A stretch of DNA of 64,000 nucleotides from Rhodohalobacter sp. SW132 (GTDB lineage: Bacteria; Bacteroidota; Rhodothermia; Balneolales; Balneolaceae), in the NCBI RefSeq assembly GCF_003390325.1, contig NZ_QUOK01000004.1, positions 310,001 through 374,000 of the forward strand, written 5' to 3'. Under the pieces are notes generated by a model, which was not told the origin of the DNA, ran no database searches, and was given only the letters and a program-made list of their open reading frames with translations. The position numbers and the translations under genes were made by a program. Shown here piece after piece: positions 9,701 through 17,747 of the stretch; positions within the stretch are counted from its first letter, which is position 1; each line of letters starts with the position of its first letter.

Positions 9701-10522
9701 ATACTTACCATCGTCATCAGTGGTCGCCGTTGCGATCGGGTCGGCGCCATCAGGATACTCGCTCGCATCGTAGACCGCAATCTCGGCCCCAGCGACCGGC
9801 GCCTCACCGCTGAGCGGATCCGTCGTGGAAAACCCTGCCATGCTGGCCTTTGCACCGCCAGTGGCTGGTCCGTAAACCTGTCCCTCAAGAGTCATACCTT
9901 CCTCCTTAATTCTGGAAACAAGCTCAATGTCATAGCTGACTGACTCTCTAAAGCTCAGGGTGGTCTCGTAGTGTTCGAAACCATCGGCCTCCACTTCGAG
10001 TCGCAGTTCATTTGGCGCTTCTCCTTCAGCAACGGTAAATGAAAGCTCGTAGGAACCATCATCATCGGTTTTGGCCGTTTGAACAGGGCTTTCAGTACCG
10101 GGTAGATAGACGGACACTTCAGCCCCTTCGATGGGGTCACCCTCAGTTTTTAGCGAAGCCCTCTCGTCATCTATATCCGTTTCTACAGGTATGGTTTCAC
10201 GTTCATCTGAAATCTTACGCTCCTCCCTTCCTGAACGAAAATCTTCCGGATCATCACTTCGCTGCACCTCCACTTGTCCGGCCTTTTCGGTTTCTTCTAA
10301 CTGAATTTGGCTTCCTGATGCATCAATAACCACACCTTCTATTATCACGTCAATATCATTACCCGGATCCGGCGCTGTGGGTGCCGGATCGTCTCCACAG
10401 GCAACCATCCCCACTGAAAAAGCAGCAACAAGCGCTGCAAACATCAGAATTACACAATTACCTGCTCGGAGAAAATTAAAAATACCATCAAAACGGTTCT
10501 TGGTCTGTACCCTGTTATCCAT
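6710..10522 (-). CDS. Very large lipoprotein with carboxypeptidase-regulatory-like and Ig-like domains
   Basis: Predicted outer lipoprotein of about 1270 residues. From the ATG at 10522 the protein has a long n-region, a hydrophobic stretch and the lipobox VGMVAC followed by an Asp/Pro-rich linker (GDDPAPTAPDP). After it come two carboxypeptidase-regulatory-like beta-sandwiches, recognisable by IEGAEVSVYLPG...DDDGSYEL and VAGAEIAVYDA...DDDGKYEAEDVP. A long acidic, mostly helical middle has no family I recognise. Toward the C-terminus there is an Ig-like stretch (VTITGPGG, EPGQEIDLFAEVENA, VEWSADDG) similar to domains of surface proteins, followed by a second beta-rich part. An earlier start is possible but puts the signal far from the N-terminus. 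No enzymatic motif is visible. Likely a surface-exposed protein of unknown role. Confidence 0.75.
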   Translation of the reverse strand: MDNRVQTKNRFDGIFNFLRAGNCVILMFAALVAAFSVGMVACGDDPAPTAPDPGNDIDVIIEGVVIDASGSQIQLEETEKAGQVEVQRSDDPEDFRSGREERKISDERETIPVETDIDDERASLKTEGDPIEGAEVSVYLPGTESPVQTAKTDDDGSYELSFTVAEGEAPNELRLEVEADGFEHYETTLSFRESVSYDIELVSRIKEEGMTLEGQVYGPATGGAKASMAGFSTTDPLSGEAPVAGAEIAVYDASEYPDGADPIATATTDDDGKYEAEDVPVGIDALVIVDSEPRLSAIVHDADEYASGYVNTATTLAAEYWGPDLMMGTLISKEDLQETVEAAMDALENKSADELVAALEALVTENFGDGFPDPVPPHLQYLLSALSGFDLSVCEDIELAEHSARPTNEVDLYGLAEEFGDEPWAWLYDASIESPGNEDRHLVYVERTAGDAAVLVVPLHPGNVMDGGPGEIAFFDENEEFVCPGREFNVEPLEPAQGLFAGLIDELEEFLEGETDRIGYDPEELRHINISELNDEQVLLAPLAAGFQMIDSPNYPNNLRNRLSGDAPRLEGESLDDALELVNALAAEAGYTSLMDNLQNGNEAALVTQAEMEPHMPECLELPWNISTPDQLDCWMGALEVFDRLRETIRTVRAPQDKIIGLIASYGPEDPGAFDPVSQLAEAAAMSESMMEALRMYADLMYHLLPAELTHLEIEADPALYKEDDEQAGGWQGVLSAKSQDYTFNFIMAMEPIPQLGAGNVTNMLARKSGRSELAQELIGEITDILVDEMEDLDIVERDFDARPYEVDHNPKRSDPDEKEYFEWELRIEETETGEPSIVFTDDERGYLANAVGVSELRVRTKGGDVFLGQDAVNNTFIEVQKIDVTITGPGGGTSPFIVEPGQEIDLFAEVENAIDKTVEWSADDGFFINIEGEFDQDVTYAAPMEQGSNIVRATSTAETGARADGEPPRIGRATVVVGDFNVAPDPVCLGLEETINFSATFAGDEVPFDQVNYTFIEGSGSLSSEGEFAPGGPGDIAIEFEYFPPEFDDPLIDEISFTVVDEPICSYIEVVTDNHHLIGECVVGFGDDDGVGILNDGQSYQVIYPTPLDDFLVGVSVDLEGFSHEGEYNIVVKNYSEPSQLPPYNRYISNFGVKFTTDPHPLPDLNLNAVSWGAPTWDPDNLPVGGQVLSLRRDIIEVVGEEIAVFSGEAFSLTFSDGPGALRPGDASITGSIRFGGVIDMFHDPAPSTKHLCGYWKESDHPPTEWPDF

Positions 10523-10913
10523 AGTTCTACAATTTTTAATCTTATGATTTATATGTAATTGCAGACAAAACTTGCCCAAAAACAAAGTGCCTTACTGAGT
10601 TTACCTGGTAAATAAGTATGGGTGGCACCCGTTCATCAGTTTTATGCGTATACTATTTTGAGATGGGGACAAAATCATTCATGATAAAGGTGAGAAATCT
10701 GGCCTATCCTTTTACAGAATACTCATCGAGGCAGAATCTTGATTTGATTCTTTTTCTATGCAGTATACTAAAACCAGTCTATCAGATAATCGATAATCCG
10801 ATGACAAACAATCCTCATCCCGATATAAAGAATAGGCACTTTTACCAGCTACTCCTCTTTTGCCGTATCAAAACTCGAGAAACTGACTTTCCTGGCAGAG
10901 TTCAATTTTAATA
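10523..10913. other. Gene-poor stretch upstream of the large lipoprotein
   Basis: No gene I can support. A plus-strand frame at 10618-10911 has no family resemblance and no ribosome-binding site. The promoter of the large lipoprotein gene should lie at the low-coordinate end. Confidence 0.4.
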
Positions 10914-11199
10914 CTAAATAGATGCTCTCTTCAATTCCTGTATACTTTTGATCCAGCGCTGTTTTGTTTCGCCCAGAGTTGGTAGTGTCTCACCTGATCC
11001 AGTACCTTTCAACACCGGCCCGGCTTTTTCGTCATGCGATGTTTTCAAGGGAGCGGCGGCCCGCCTTATAGTTGTAACGCCAAAACTCGATCACGTCCAC
11101 TCTCAGAATTACCTTGTACTCTTGTACCTTCAGGTTGGCCATCGCCGAAAAGACTTCCACTATATGATCGAAATAGCCACCGGAAGAAATGCCGATCAT
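10914..11199 (-). pseudogene. Disrupted reading frame, family not recognised
   Basis: A minus-strand frame opening near the ATG at 11199 reads MIGISSGGYFDHIVEVFSAM and continues about 50 residues (KVQEYKVILRVDVIEFWRYN, then KAGRRSLEN), then hits TGA near 11012. The next frame continues in protein-like fashion (KTSHDEKAGPVLKGTGSGET, WIKSIQELKRAS) to a TAG at 10914. The two pieces read like one gene of about 95 residues with a frameshift. I do not recognise the family. The upstream sequence has no clear start or ribosome-binding site, so the 5' end may also be missing. It sits in the same stretch as two other frameshifted genes. Confidence 0.45.
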
Positions 11200-11285
11200 C
11201 AGTGATTGCTGTAAGGAATGAGAATAAAAATTATTTGCAAGTTGACAAGGCCGATTGCAGACGATAAAAACCTATTGATGATAAA

Positions 11286-11310
11286 CCTCTGGGCCTTTTG
11301 AACCCAGAGG
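11286..11310 (-). terminator. Candidate terminator of the methyltransferase gene
   Basis: Perfect 8-bp stem (CCTCTGGG at 11286-11293, CCCAGAGG at 11303-11310) with a 9-base loop, 26 bases beyond the reconstructed stop of the methyltransferase at 11336. On the minus strand the stem is followed by TTTATC, a short U-rich tail, so termination is plausible but not strong. Confidence 0.5.
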
Positions 11311-11335
11311 CCGTAATCTGGCAACAGATTTGCTG

Positions 11336-12124
11336 TTATTTATCTCCAATATCCGTGATGGCCTGTTGACGGTATTTCATTCCGCCGTTCAGTACGAATT
11401 TTTGCCATTTCTGTACGATATCGTGTTCAAAGCGAGCTGTTGCTTTTCACCGGCGTCAGCCACCACACCCCCATCGGTGTACTTTGGATATACTGTCAGA
11501 GAAAGTCTTATGGAAGCTGGGAAATTGAACATTTTTTCACGGGTGGCCACCTCAATATTTTTGAATCCCGCCTGTTCCATAAACTGGCGGAGTTCCTTTG
11601 TATCATTCAGGGTGAATTCCTGGCCTGCGGCTCCTGCGGCTTCCAGGCAGATATGATTTTCCACTTCCTGAAAGAAGACAGTGAATAACTCTCCCGCTTT
11701 TCCCGGCACATTTATGTAAACTCTTCCGGCATTTGCCAAAACCCGGATCATCTCGTTCAATGCGGCAGGTTTATCCTCCACAAATGAAGGCTGGCCTGGC
11801 AGAGGACCACATCAAATGATTCGTCGGGAAGGGGCAACTTTTCCGCACCGGCTTCATGCCAATCCACTAGTGCATCTATGTTGACGACCGAACGGGCTAC
11901 TACAAGCATACCGGGATTAATATCGAGTCCGGTGATCGATCCGGACGGCCCGTTTTTTGGGGCAGCCAGCCTGGTGTCTACGCCGGTTCCACAGGCTACA
12001 TCCAATACCCGTTCACCAGGTTGTATATCCGCCAGCCGGATCAGATCCTCAGCCAACGGCCTGCTTATGGCTGGGACAAAAAACCGTTCATAATATTCGG
12101 GTGCTTTTAACCCAAAATTGTCAT
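11336..12124 (-). pseudogene. Class I SAM-dependent methyltransferase with apparent frameshifts
   Basis: The pieces together give a UbiE-like class I methyltransferase of about 263 residues. The glycine-rich SAM motif (ERVLDVACGTG), the acidic end of strand 2 (GLDIN) and the motif around FDVVLCQASL are intact. The frame breaks at three places: after the ATG at 12124 (restoring one A gives MTNFGLKAPEYYERFF), near 11785 (restoring one T gives LHFVEDKPAALNEMIRVL), and near 11400 (restoring one A gives GKKFVLNGGMKYRQQAITD before the TAA at 11336). Each break is one base missing from a run of identical bases. That pattern is more typical of sequencing or assembly error than of decay, but real mutations are not excluded. 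Substrate unknown. Confidence 0.8.
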
Positions 12125-12458
12125 TAGGGTGATTATCTAATGACCACCATTAGGAATTTACAGCTGTAAGTTACTATTATTCAGGTTATTAGCCGGTCAG
12201 TTTTTTCTTCTGTTCACCTTAAGATTTACTTACACGCCAATGAACTTTAAAATTGGTTTTTACCGTTTTATTGAAAACAAAAAATTAGCATTGGGATAGT
12301 ATACTCTAGCCAATACAAAACTTTTTTTTGAATGTTCGTATTTTCATAATAGCACCTGATATTGTAGAATTAGAAACATGAATCTGAAATGGATTCCCGA
12401 AACCTTAATCCATACTGTTATTGACTTTTTACACCTCCAGAAAGATGTATTGGTAATA
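12125..12458. other. Intergenic stretch without a visible feature
   Basis: AT-rich sequence between the methyltransferase start and the stop of the serine hydrolase. I see no gene, repeat or clear terminator in it. Confidence 0.4.
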
Positions 12459-14381
12459 TCAGTTTCGTTCCCAATCGATAAGCTCAAAGCCTGCTGAGCG
12501 CCACTGATTGTGTCGATTGGTGATCCCTAAAGGATCCCAATTTCCATCATCATCCTTGTCGCCGCAATATCTGTAATTACGGTTTAGACGTTCATCAGAG
12601 TCGGAACTCTCCCATATTCCAGCCCAACGCACTCCGTTGTTTGTATTATATCGCTCGATATCAATCAACTTCCAGCCTGCAGCACGCCGTTGATTCCGCA
12701 GATCTCCAAATTCATCCTGCGTGTAATTTCGGTTCAAGAGTCCATCTTCACCTTCAACCCATACACCTGCCCAACGCAAATTACCTTCATGAGTAAAAGC
12801 CTCAATATCAATTAATTTTAACCCAGACTCTGCCATCTCTTCTCGTTTATCCCCAAAATCACTCGTGCTGTAATACCGAAATAGGGCATACGGTCCCGAA
12901 CCCGGTCTGAAAAGGCCCGCCCACCTTCGTTCTCCGTTAACCATATATGTTTCAACATCTACCAACCTGTACCCCAAATCACTTTGTTCTTTCCACTTCT
13001 GGTTAAATTCGTCCCTGGTAAAATTTCTCCACATTGCATTTCCACCCGTTCCTTTTCTAAAAATTCCATCCCATCTCAACTCTCCATTCTCAGTATAGGC
13101 CTCAAAATCATCTGTGTAGTACTGATGTTCACGCAAATAACTCCACTCGGATCCAAAATCATCGTTGGACAAACCTTTACGTATAATCACATCGTCTCCG
13201 GTACTACGCCACACTGCGCTATATCTGTTACTACCAGACTGATCTGTGCACTCAGTGACGATTGCTTCATCACTTACATTCCAAGTTGTTACTCCCATGG
13301 CAGTGGCCACACGCCTGGCAAGTCTATTGCGATCGGCATGTCGTCCATTTATATATACAAACACCCCCAAACTATCAGAACGGCCGGGATACAAGTCCAT
13401 TTTTGTTCTTAAGTTATTATGGTCACCTCCATGCTCAGCTCTGTTGCCACCTGAATATCGATATATACCCAAACGATATATAGAATTACCAGTACTTTCA
13501 TTCCACATTCTTTGAGTATTTAATAACAAAGTACCCTGGAGAAGTGCATTGCCAAACAGTGCCAAGTCACGAATATTTGACTCCCATCCGCCTCCAGGTA
13601 AAACACTCGTTTTTGAGCCATCACTTCTGTCAACAAGTCTACCTCCAGACATGTTGTAGCCTTCAGATTCTCCCATCCCCTGCTGCAGCGAATTTATTTC
13701 CAAAGGCTGAGCTATATTATCCATCACCCAATCTGCATAACTCTCACCGGATGCTTCTTCGAAAGCAGCTACTGCAAGAGAAAAGCCATATGTTGAATAT
13801 TTGTAAGCGCTACCCGGACTAAAGCAAAGATCTTGGTCTTTAAAGATATCAACTGCATTTTCAGCGTTAAAAGCATCATCACCGTGTGCAGTAAAATCAG
13901 GAGAAGGTGAACTGTTACCTGGACAATTATCCGTATTCGTATAGTGAATAATACCCGAACGATGCGATAAAAGTTGTTTGATTGTGATATTTCCCTTTTG
14001 TCCGGTATCAGGCCAGTAACTAACATGATCACTTACTTTATCCTCAATAGAAAAGTCATCATCCTGTTCATCTAAATGTAAGATTGCTACAGCAGTCAAT
14101 GGTTTTGAAATAGACGCCCACCTGAAAACGGTGTTAGCAGTTATCGGTTCATTACGACTCAAGGATGTATGACCATACCCATTTGCATGAACAATTTCCC
14201 CGTCTTTCACCACCGCTACTGCAGCACCCGGTATATTTTGTTTTATTATCTCATCTTGTACAACTTTATCTACTTCAGATATAGTTGGATTGGTTTCTGA
14301 AGAAGAGCCTAACTCTTCCATTGGCACACAACTCTTGAAGGTTATCATCGCGAGAATGACTATGATAATTCTTATTTTCAT
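12459..14381 (-). CDS. Serine hydrolase (class C beta-lactamase/LACTB-like) with tandem BTRD1-like repeats
   Basis: Exported 640-residue protein. Residues ~33-370 are a serine beta-lactamase-like hydrolase: catalytic SxxK at Ser90-Lys93 (SISK), the Tyr motif at Tyr195 (YST in place of the classical YxN), and HGG near residue 318 as the third motif. From ~375 to the end are about five copies of a ~45-residue unit with a repeated core like RLVDVETY..NGERRWAGLFR and an aromatic D-F motif; this matches my memory of Bacterial tandem repeat domain 1, found in polyglycine hydrolases and other secreted peptidases. The N-terminus (MKIRIIIVILAMITFKSC) could be a lipoprotein signal, although Lys before Ser-Cys is unusual for a lipobox. 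It probably hydrolyses a peptide or ester outside the cytoplasm. It stands alone on its strand, with no operon partner. Confidence 0.85.
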   Translation of the reverse strand: MKIRIIIVILAMITFKSCVPMEELGSSSETNPTISEVDKVVQDEIIKQNIPGAAVAVVKDGEIVHANGYGHTSLSRNEPITANTVFRWASISKPLTAVAILHLDEQDDDFSIEDKVSDHVSYWPDTGQKGNITIKQLLSHRSGIIHYTNTDNCPGNSSPSPDFTAHGDDAFNAENAVDIFKDQDLCFSPGSAYKYSTYGFSLAVAAFEEASGESYADWVMDNIAQPLEINSLQQGMGESEGYNMSGGRLVDRSDGSKTSVLPGGGWESNIRDLALFGNALLQGTLLLNTQRMWNESTGNSIYRLGIYRYSGGNRAEHGGDHNNLRTKMDLYPGRSDSLGVFVYINGRHADRNRLARRVATAMGVTTWNVSDEAIVTECTDQSGSNRYSAVWRSTGDDVIIRKGLSNDDFGSEWSYLREHQYYTDDFEAYTENGELRWDGIFRKGTGGNAMWRNFTRDEFNQKWKEQSDLGYRLVDVETYMVNGERRWAGLFRPGSGPYALFRYYSTSDFGDKREEMAESGLKLIDIEAFTHEGNLRWAGVWVEGEDGLLNRNYTQDEFGDLRNQRRAAGWKLIDIERYNTNNGVRWAGIWESSDSDERLNRNYRYCGDKDDDGNWDPLGITNRHNQWRSAGFELIDWERN

Positions 14382-14581
14382 GGTTACGTTTTTTTGTTGA
14401 TGTTAAACAGTTATTTGTCTTCAGCATTTTATATAGGGGGTTTGGTTTATTTTCTATAGACAAATAAAACCCCTCTGTAATTAGTTGCGTAAACATTATT
14501 TAATTTGGGCCATTTAATACAATCAATAGCTTTATCCTGCATTAAGCGCTATAGTATCAAGCCAACCATATCTTTCATTAA

Positions 14582-14794
14582 TTAAGATTCAACATTTCGA
14601 GATGAATGTTCTCGATCTTCAGCAACACGGTTTCTCTGATTGACATACTCATAAAGCTCCATCTCCATCAATAAATAATCAATCCACACTTCCGATTTTG
14701 ATACTCTGCCTAACAACTCGATGGAATTTTTCCAGTCCATCTTACCCAGTGCAAAATTGTGGATGTCTTTGGTTAGTCTGATCTCTTCATTCAT
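14582..14794 (-). CDS. Small hypothetical protein, 70 residues
   Basis: Soluble, charged 70-residue protein, mostly helical by composition (NEEIRLTKDIHNFALGKMD, then WIDYLLMEMELYEYVNQRNR). I do not recognise the family. The ATG at 14794 is chosen because GGAG sits five to six bases upstream, much better than the ATG sixteen codons earlier. It lies upstream of the serine hydrolase on the same strand with a gap of 200 bases, so co-transcription is possible. A 10-bp inverted repeat lies about 90 bases upstream. Confidence 0.55.
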   Translation of the reverse strand: MNEEIRLTKDIHNFALGKMDWKNSIELLGRVSKSEVWIDYLLMEMELYEYVNQRNRVAEDREHSSRNVES

Positions 14795-14880
14795 ATTCAC
14801 TCCAATCTCTTGTTGGTGGTTGTAATAGTATGAGCGAAACAACGGTATTCCCTTACAGAAAAAAACTATTATTTAACCTT

Positions 14881-14923
14881 ATCCACCCGACCAACTGCAT
14901 CTTTCGGGTGGATACGAATAGAC
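14881..14923 (-). terminator. 10-bp inverted repeat, possible terminator or regulatory hairpin
   Basis: ATCCACCCGA at 14881-14890 pairs perfectly with TCGGGTGGAT at 14914-14923 across a 23-base loop. Read on the minus strand, seven T residues follow about 15 bases after the stem (14865-14859), rather far for a textbook terminator. It also lies in the leader of the small gene at 14582-14794, so a regulatory role is equally possible. Confidence 0.35.
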
Positions 14924-15235
14924 TGCAGAATTGACCGGAATCTTTGGAGGAGAGGGCTGGAGACTTTTTTTTAGGTTAACTCCAACTTGCAAATGGCATC
15001 CATGCCTGGCAAACTCCAGGTATATCAAACAGATTTTTCCGTTTGTTGCCTATAATAAAGCTCTTACTCTTGTAGATTGATATCTTGGATTTTTTCACTT
15101 TGCCATGAATAAATGGAAAAACGCTTATATGCTTATCGTTGGAAAGGGAAGCATTCGTATTCAAATTGATTATTTATCATTTTCTCCGTAATAGAGCTTT
15201 TATAACCCGAATATTTCACCAAGAAACTTTTAAGC

Positions 15236-17209
15236 ATGGATTCTGAAAAGAATACATCAAGAGAATTTGGAATACAATCTAATCTTAGCAAAAGAACTTT
15301 AAACATCTTTCTTAAGGAAGGCTTTGAATCTATTTATGACCTTTTAGATTACTATAAAAAACATGGTGATTTCCTTTCAATAAATAGATGCGGTAAAAAG
15401 TCAAACAGAGAATTGATTGAATTGTGTGAGAAATATATTCCCAAAGGGATCAATCACGTTTCAAATAAGATTGAAGAAGTAGAGCCACTCAGTCCTGCAT
15501 TTGAAAGATTGTTCATTCTTCAGTTTAAAGTTTTGTTTAAAAGGTTAAGTACCGAGGCTAAAGATTTCGTTAGATCTAAAATCGGAGTGAATTATCAATT
15601 CAACGACATTATAACAGAACTTTCAAAAACGAAATTTGATGAACAAGAAATTAAAAAAACTACTCTAAACGAAATCTCCACACTTGTACTTGATTACACT
15701 TCTAAGCTTGACAAATTACACGAATTTAGTAGCTCAAAAGAAGTTGAGAGAGAAGTATTTAAGTCAATTTTTCACGGTATAAATATCAAAGATGCTGAAC
15801 TTGAACACTTGTTTGATGAAATAAAACGAGACTATGATTACTACCCTATTTTTAAGATAGCAGATCACGTAATTAGATCAGGCAACATTTTTAAAAATCA
15901 TGAAGACTATATTTTTGAGCATTATTTAAAATATTTTAAGAAGGAAAAATACAAAAATACTTTAGAGGAAGTTGGTTCTGAGCTCGGTTTAACTCCTGAA
16001 AGAGTCAGGCAAATCAGAAATGGATTGTTAAAAAAGTTTTCAAATCAATTTCATTTTATATCAATTTTATCATTTTTTGTCGATGCAGATCAAGCCTATG
16101 GAATCGATGGAGGCAAAAGCTATATTTATCTAACTGATCAGATCGTTGAAAACATAAACCGTAAAGAAAAAACAAATTTCTCAAAACTGTTTATGTCTAA
16201 AGTTTTCATAGCATTGACTGGCGAAAAATTCATGCTATCAGGTTATGAAATGAATTATCACACAACTCTTCAAAAAAGAAAGCGCTTAAGCCTAAAAGAA
16301 CCATACCTGATATCAAAAGAGTTAGATAACTATTTCGATCTTAAGGCTTTTGTTAATGATATAGAAAAAAGGCACGAAGATGGCATTAGGGATACATATA
16401 CTCTAAATCTTAAAACTTATATTTCAAGATTCTGTGAAGAATTTGATCTGGAAAAATTGAATGCTTTAGAAGGACTATGTAAGATTATTGTTTTTAATGA
16501 ATTTGACATGATTGTCAATCACAGAGCTGAATTAGTATTTGAGAGAAATAAGAAAAAGCATTTTTACGAATTAGCACTTGAGGCAATCGAAAAGATGGGG
16601 TTCAATAAAAATGGTTATCACATAAGTCAAATTAGCAACAAAATTAGCGAGCTTTACCCCGATATAGACTATGCTTCTAATATTAATTCGCTAAGAAGTG
16701 CCATCAATAATCATAAAAGCATTTTTATCTACTTTGGGAGAACCAGTACCTACGGCCTCAAATCGTGGGAAGAGAAATTTGATAATGTAAAGGGAGGAAC
16801 CATTCGGGATATAGTTCAGGAATTTCTATTGGATAGAGATTCTCCCCAACATATCTCAGTAATTTTGAATTATGTTAACCAGTTCAGAGATACTGAAGAG
16901 GATAATATTATTGTTAATCTGAAATTAGATAACTCCAAGACGTTTGTAATCTATGATGGCAGATTTATAGGATTGGAAAAGAAAAGTTATGCTGATAAAG
17001 ACCTCGAATTTGTACAACCCAAAGGGTCGATATTCACAAGTGAAAGCCTTAAAAAATATTTACCGGGCAAATTTGAGCATGTAGTACAAGAAATTTGCTC
17101 TGAACATAATTTAAGAGGTGTTCAGGTTTCTTCAATCTTGAAAAAGCAGATACATAATAAACTTTTGAAAATTAATGATACTGAAATAGTAAGGATTAAT
17201 CATGAATAG
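15236..17209 (+). CDS. Composite transcription-factor-like protein: HhH, sigma-region-4-like HTH and two HARE-like winged helices
   Basis: Cytoplasmic 657-residue protein. Residues ~12-65 resemble the helix-hairpin domain of RNA polymerase alpha-CTD (LSKRTLNIFLKEGFESIYDL, then INRCGKKSNRELIEL). Residues ~241-268 are a sigma-70 region-4-type helix-turn-helix with the classical ending LGLTPERVRQIRNGLLKKF. Residues ~443-510 look like a HARE-HTH winged helix (FYELALEAIEKMG, SLRSAINNHKS, FIYFGRTSTYGLKSW), and ~520-585 look like a second, shorter one (TIRDIVQEFL, FVIYDGRFIGL). All parts bind DNA or RNA polymerase in known families, so a transcription regulator or sigma-like factor is likely. The gene is markedly AT-rich compared with its neighbours and stands alone on the plus strand, which suggests horizontal transfer. 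Domain names are from motif recognition, not from a search. Confidence 0.7.
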   Translation: MDSEKNTSREFGIQSNLSKRTLNIFLKEGFESIYDLLDYYKKHGDFLSINRCGKKSNRELIELCEKYIPKGINHVSNKIEEVEPLSPAFERLFILQFKVLFKRLSTEAKDFVRSKIGVNYQFNDIITELSKTKFDEQEIKKTTLNEISTLVLDYTSKLDKLHEFSSSKEVEREVFKSIFHGINIKDAELEHLFDEIKRDYDYYPIFKIADHVIRSGNIFKNHEDYIFEHYLKYFKKEKYKNTLEEVGSELGLTPERVRQIRNGLLKKFSNQFHFISILSFFVDADQAYGIDGGKSYIYLTDQIVENINRKEKTNFSKLFMSKVFIALTGEKFMLSGYEMNYHTTLQKRKRLSLKEPYLISKELDNYFDLKAFVNDIEKRHEDGIRDTYTLNLKTYISRFCEEFDLEKLNALEGLCKIIVFNEFDMIVNHRAELVFERNKKKHFYELALEAIEKMGFNKNGYHISQISNKISELYPDIDYASNINSLRSAINNHKSIFIYFGRTSTYGLKSWEEKFDNVKGGTIRDIVQEFLLDRDSPQHISVILNYVNQFRDTEEDNIIVNLKLDNSKTFVIYDGRFIGLEKKSYADKDLEFVQPKGSIFTSESLKKYLPGKFEHVVQEICSEHNLRGVQVSSILKKQIHNKLLKINDTEIVRINHE

Positions 17210-17747
17210 AGTTGGAGAAATTGGCTCTATTCTATGTGGGTAGCGCGGAATCATGAGATCGCTACAATTACCAATTGCCTGTTACTTATTGCTGTCCCCG
17301 AAATAATCGGGGGCAGGCGGTAAATAACACAAAGAAAGGAGATGCCACACCGTGGCGTGGCATGACATAATTTGTTTACGAATTAACTTCACTAACGCCC
17401 TTTTTGTACTGCTTTTACCATTTTTTTAAATAGAACTCAGGTTAATTAATTTTCTTTCCATTGTAGACTACATCTATCCAGATTTATCTGCAAAAGCACG
17501 TAGGGAATGGGGTGTTCTGCTGGAAAACTATTTATAGCGCGTCATCAAGTCCAATTTAAGGACGATTCTTATCAGACTTTCTCCCAACAACGCCGGTCCA
17601 TAATGGTTTTGGCTGACTTCCCAGCTCTAAGTGAAGCCAGAATCTCCCCAGGCAATAACCGTTCACCATCAACTTAACCCAGCTTCTATTTCTATCGTAA
17701 TTCCTCTATCTTTTGTACTAATCTAAGATTCACAGTTTTTTACCAAC
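17210..17747. other. Gene-poor stretch with two hairpins
   Basis: No supported gene. Two inverted repeats stand out: 17292-17316, where CTGTCCCCGA pairs with TCGGGGGCAG around AATAA with one mismatch, and 17342-17363, where ATGCCAC pairs with GTGGCAT around an 8-base loop. Neither is followed by a T-run. Short protein-like frames on both strands between 17455 and 17670 overlap each other and match nothing I know. The promoter of the following operon should lie at the high end. Confidence 0.45.

Noticed and set aside
14976-15164. 62-codon minus-strand frame beside the 10-bp inverted repeat
   Set aside because: No ribosome-binding site and no family; the end (CQAWMPFASWS) looks random. A plus-strand 28-codon frame across the same bases is no better.
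17455-17670. Short protein-like frames on both strands upstream of the RiPP set
   Set aside because: Frames overlap in opposite directions, are 25-50 codons long and match nothing I know; possible gene debris but unsupported.
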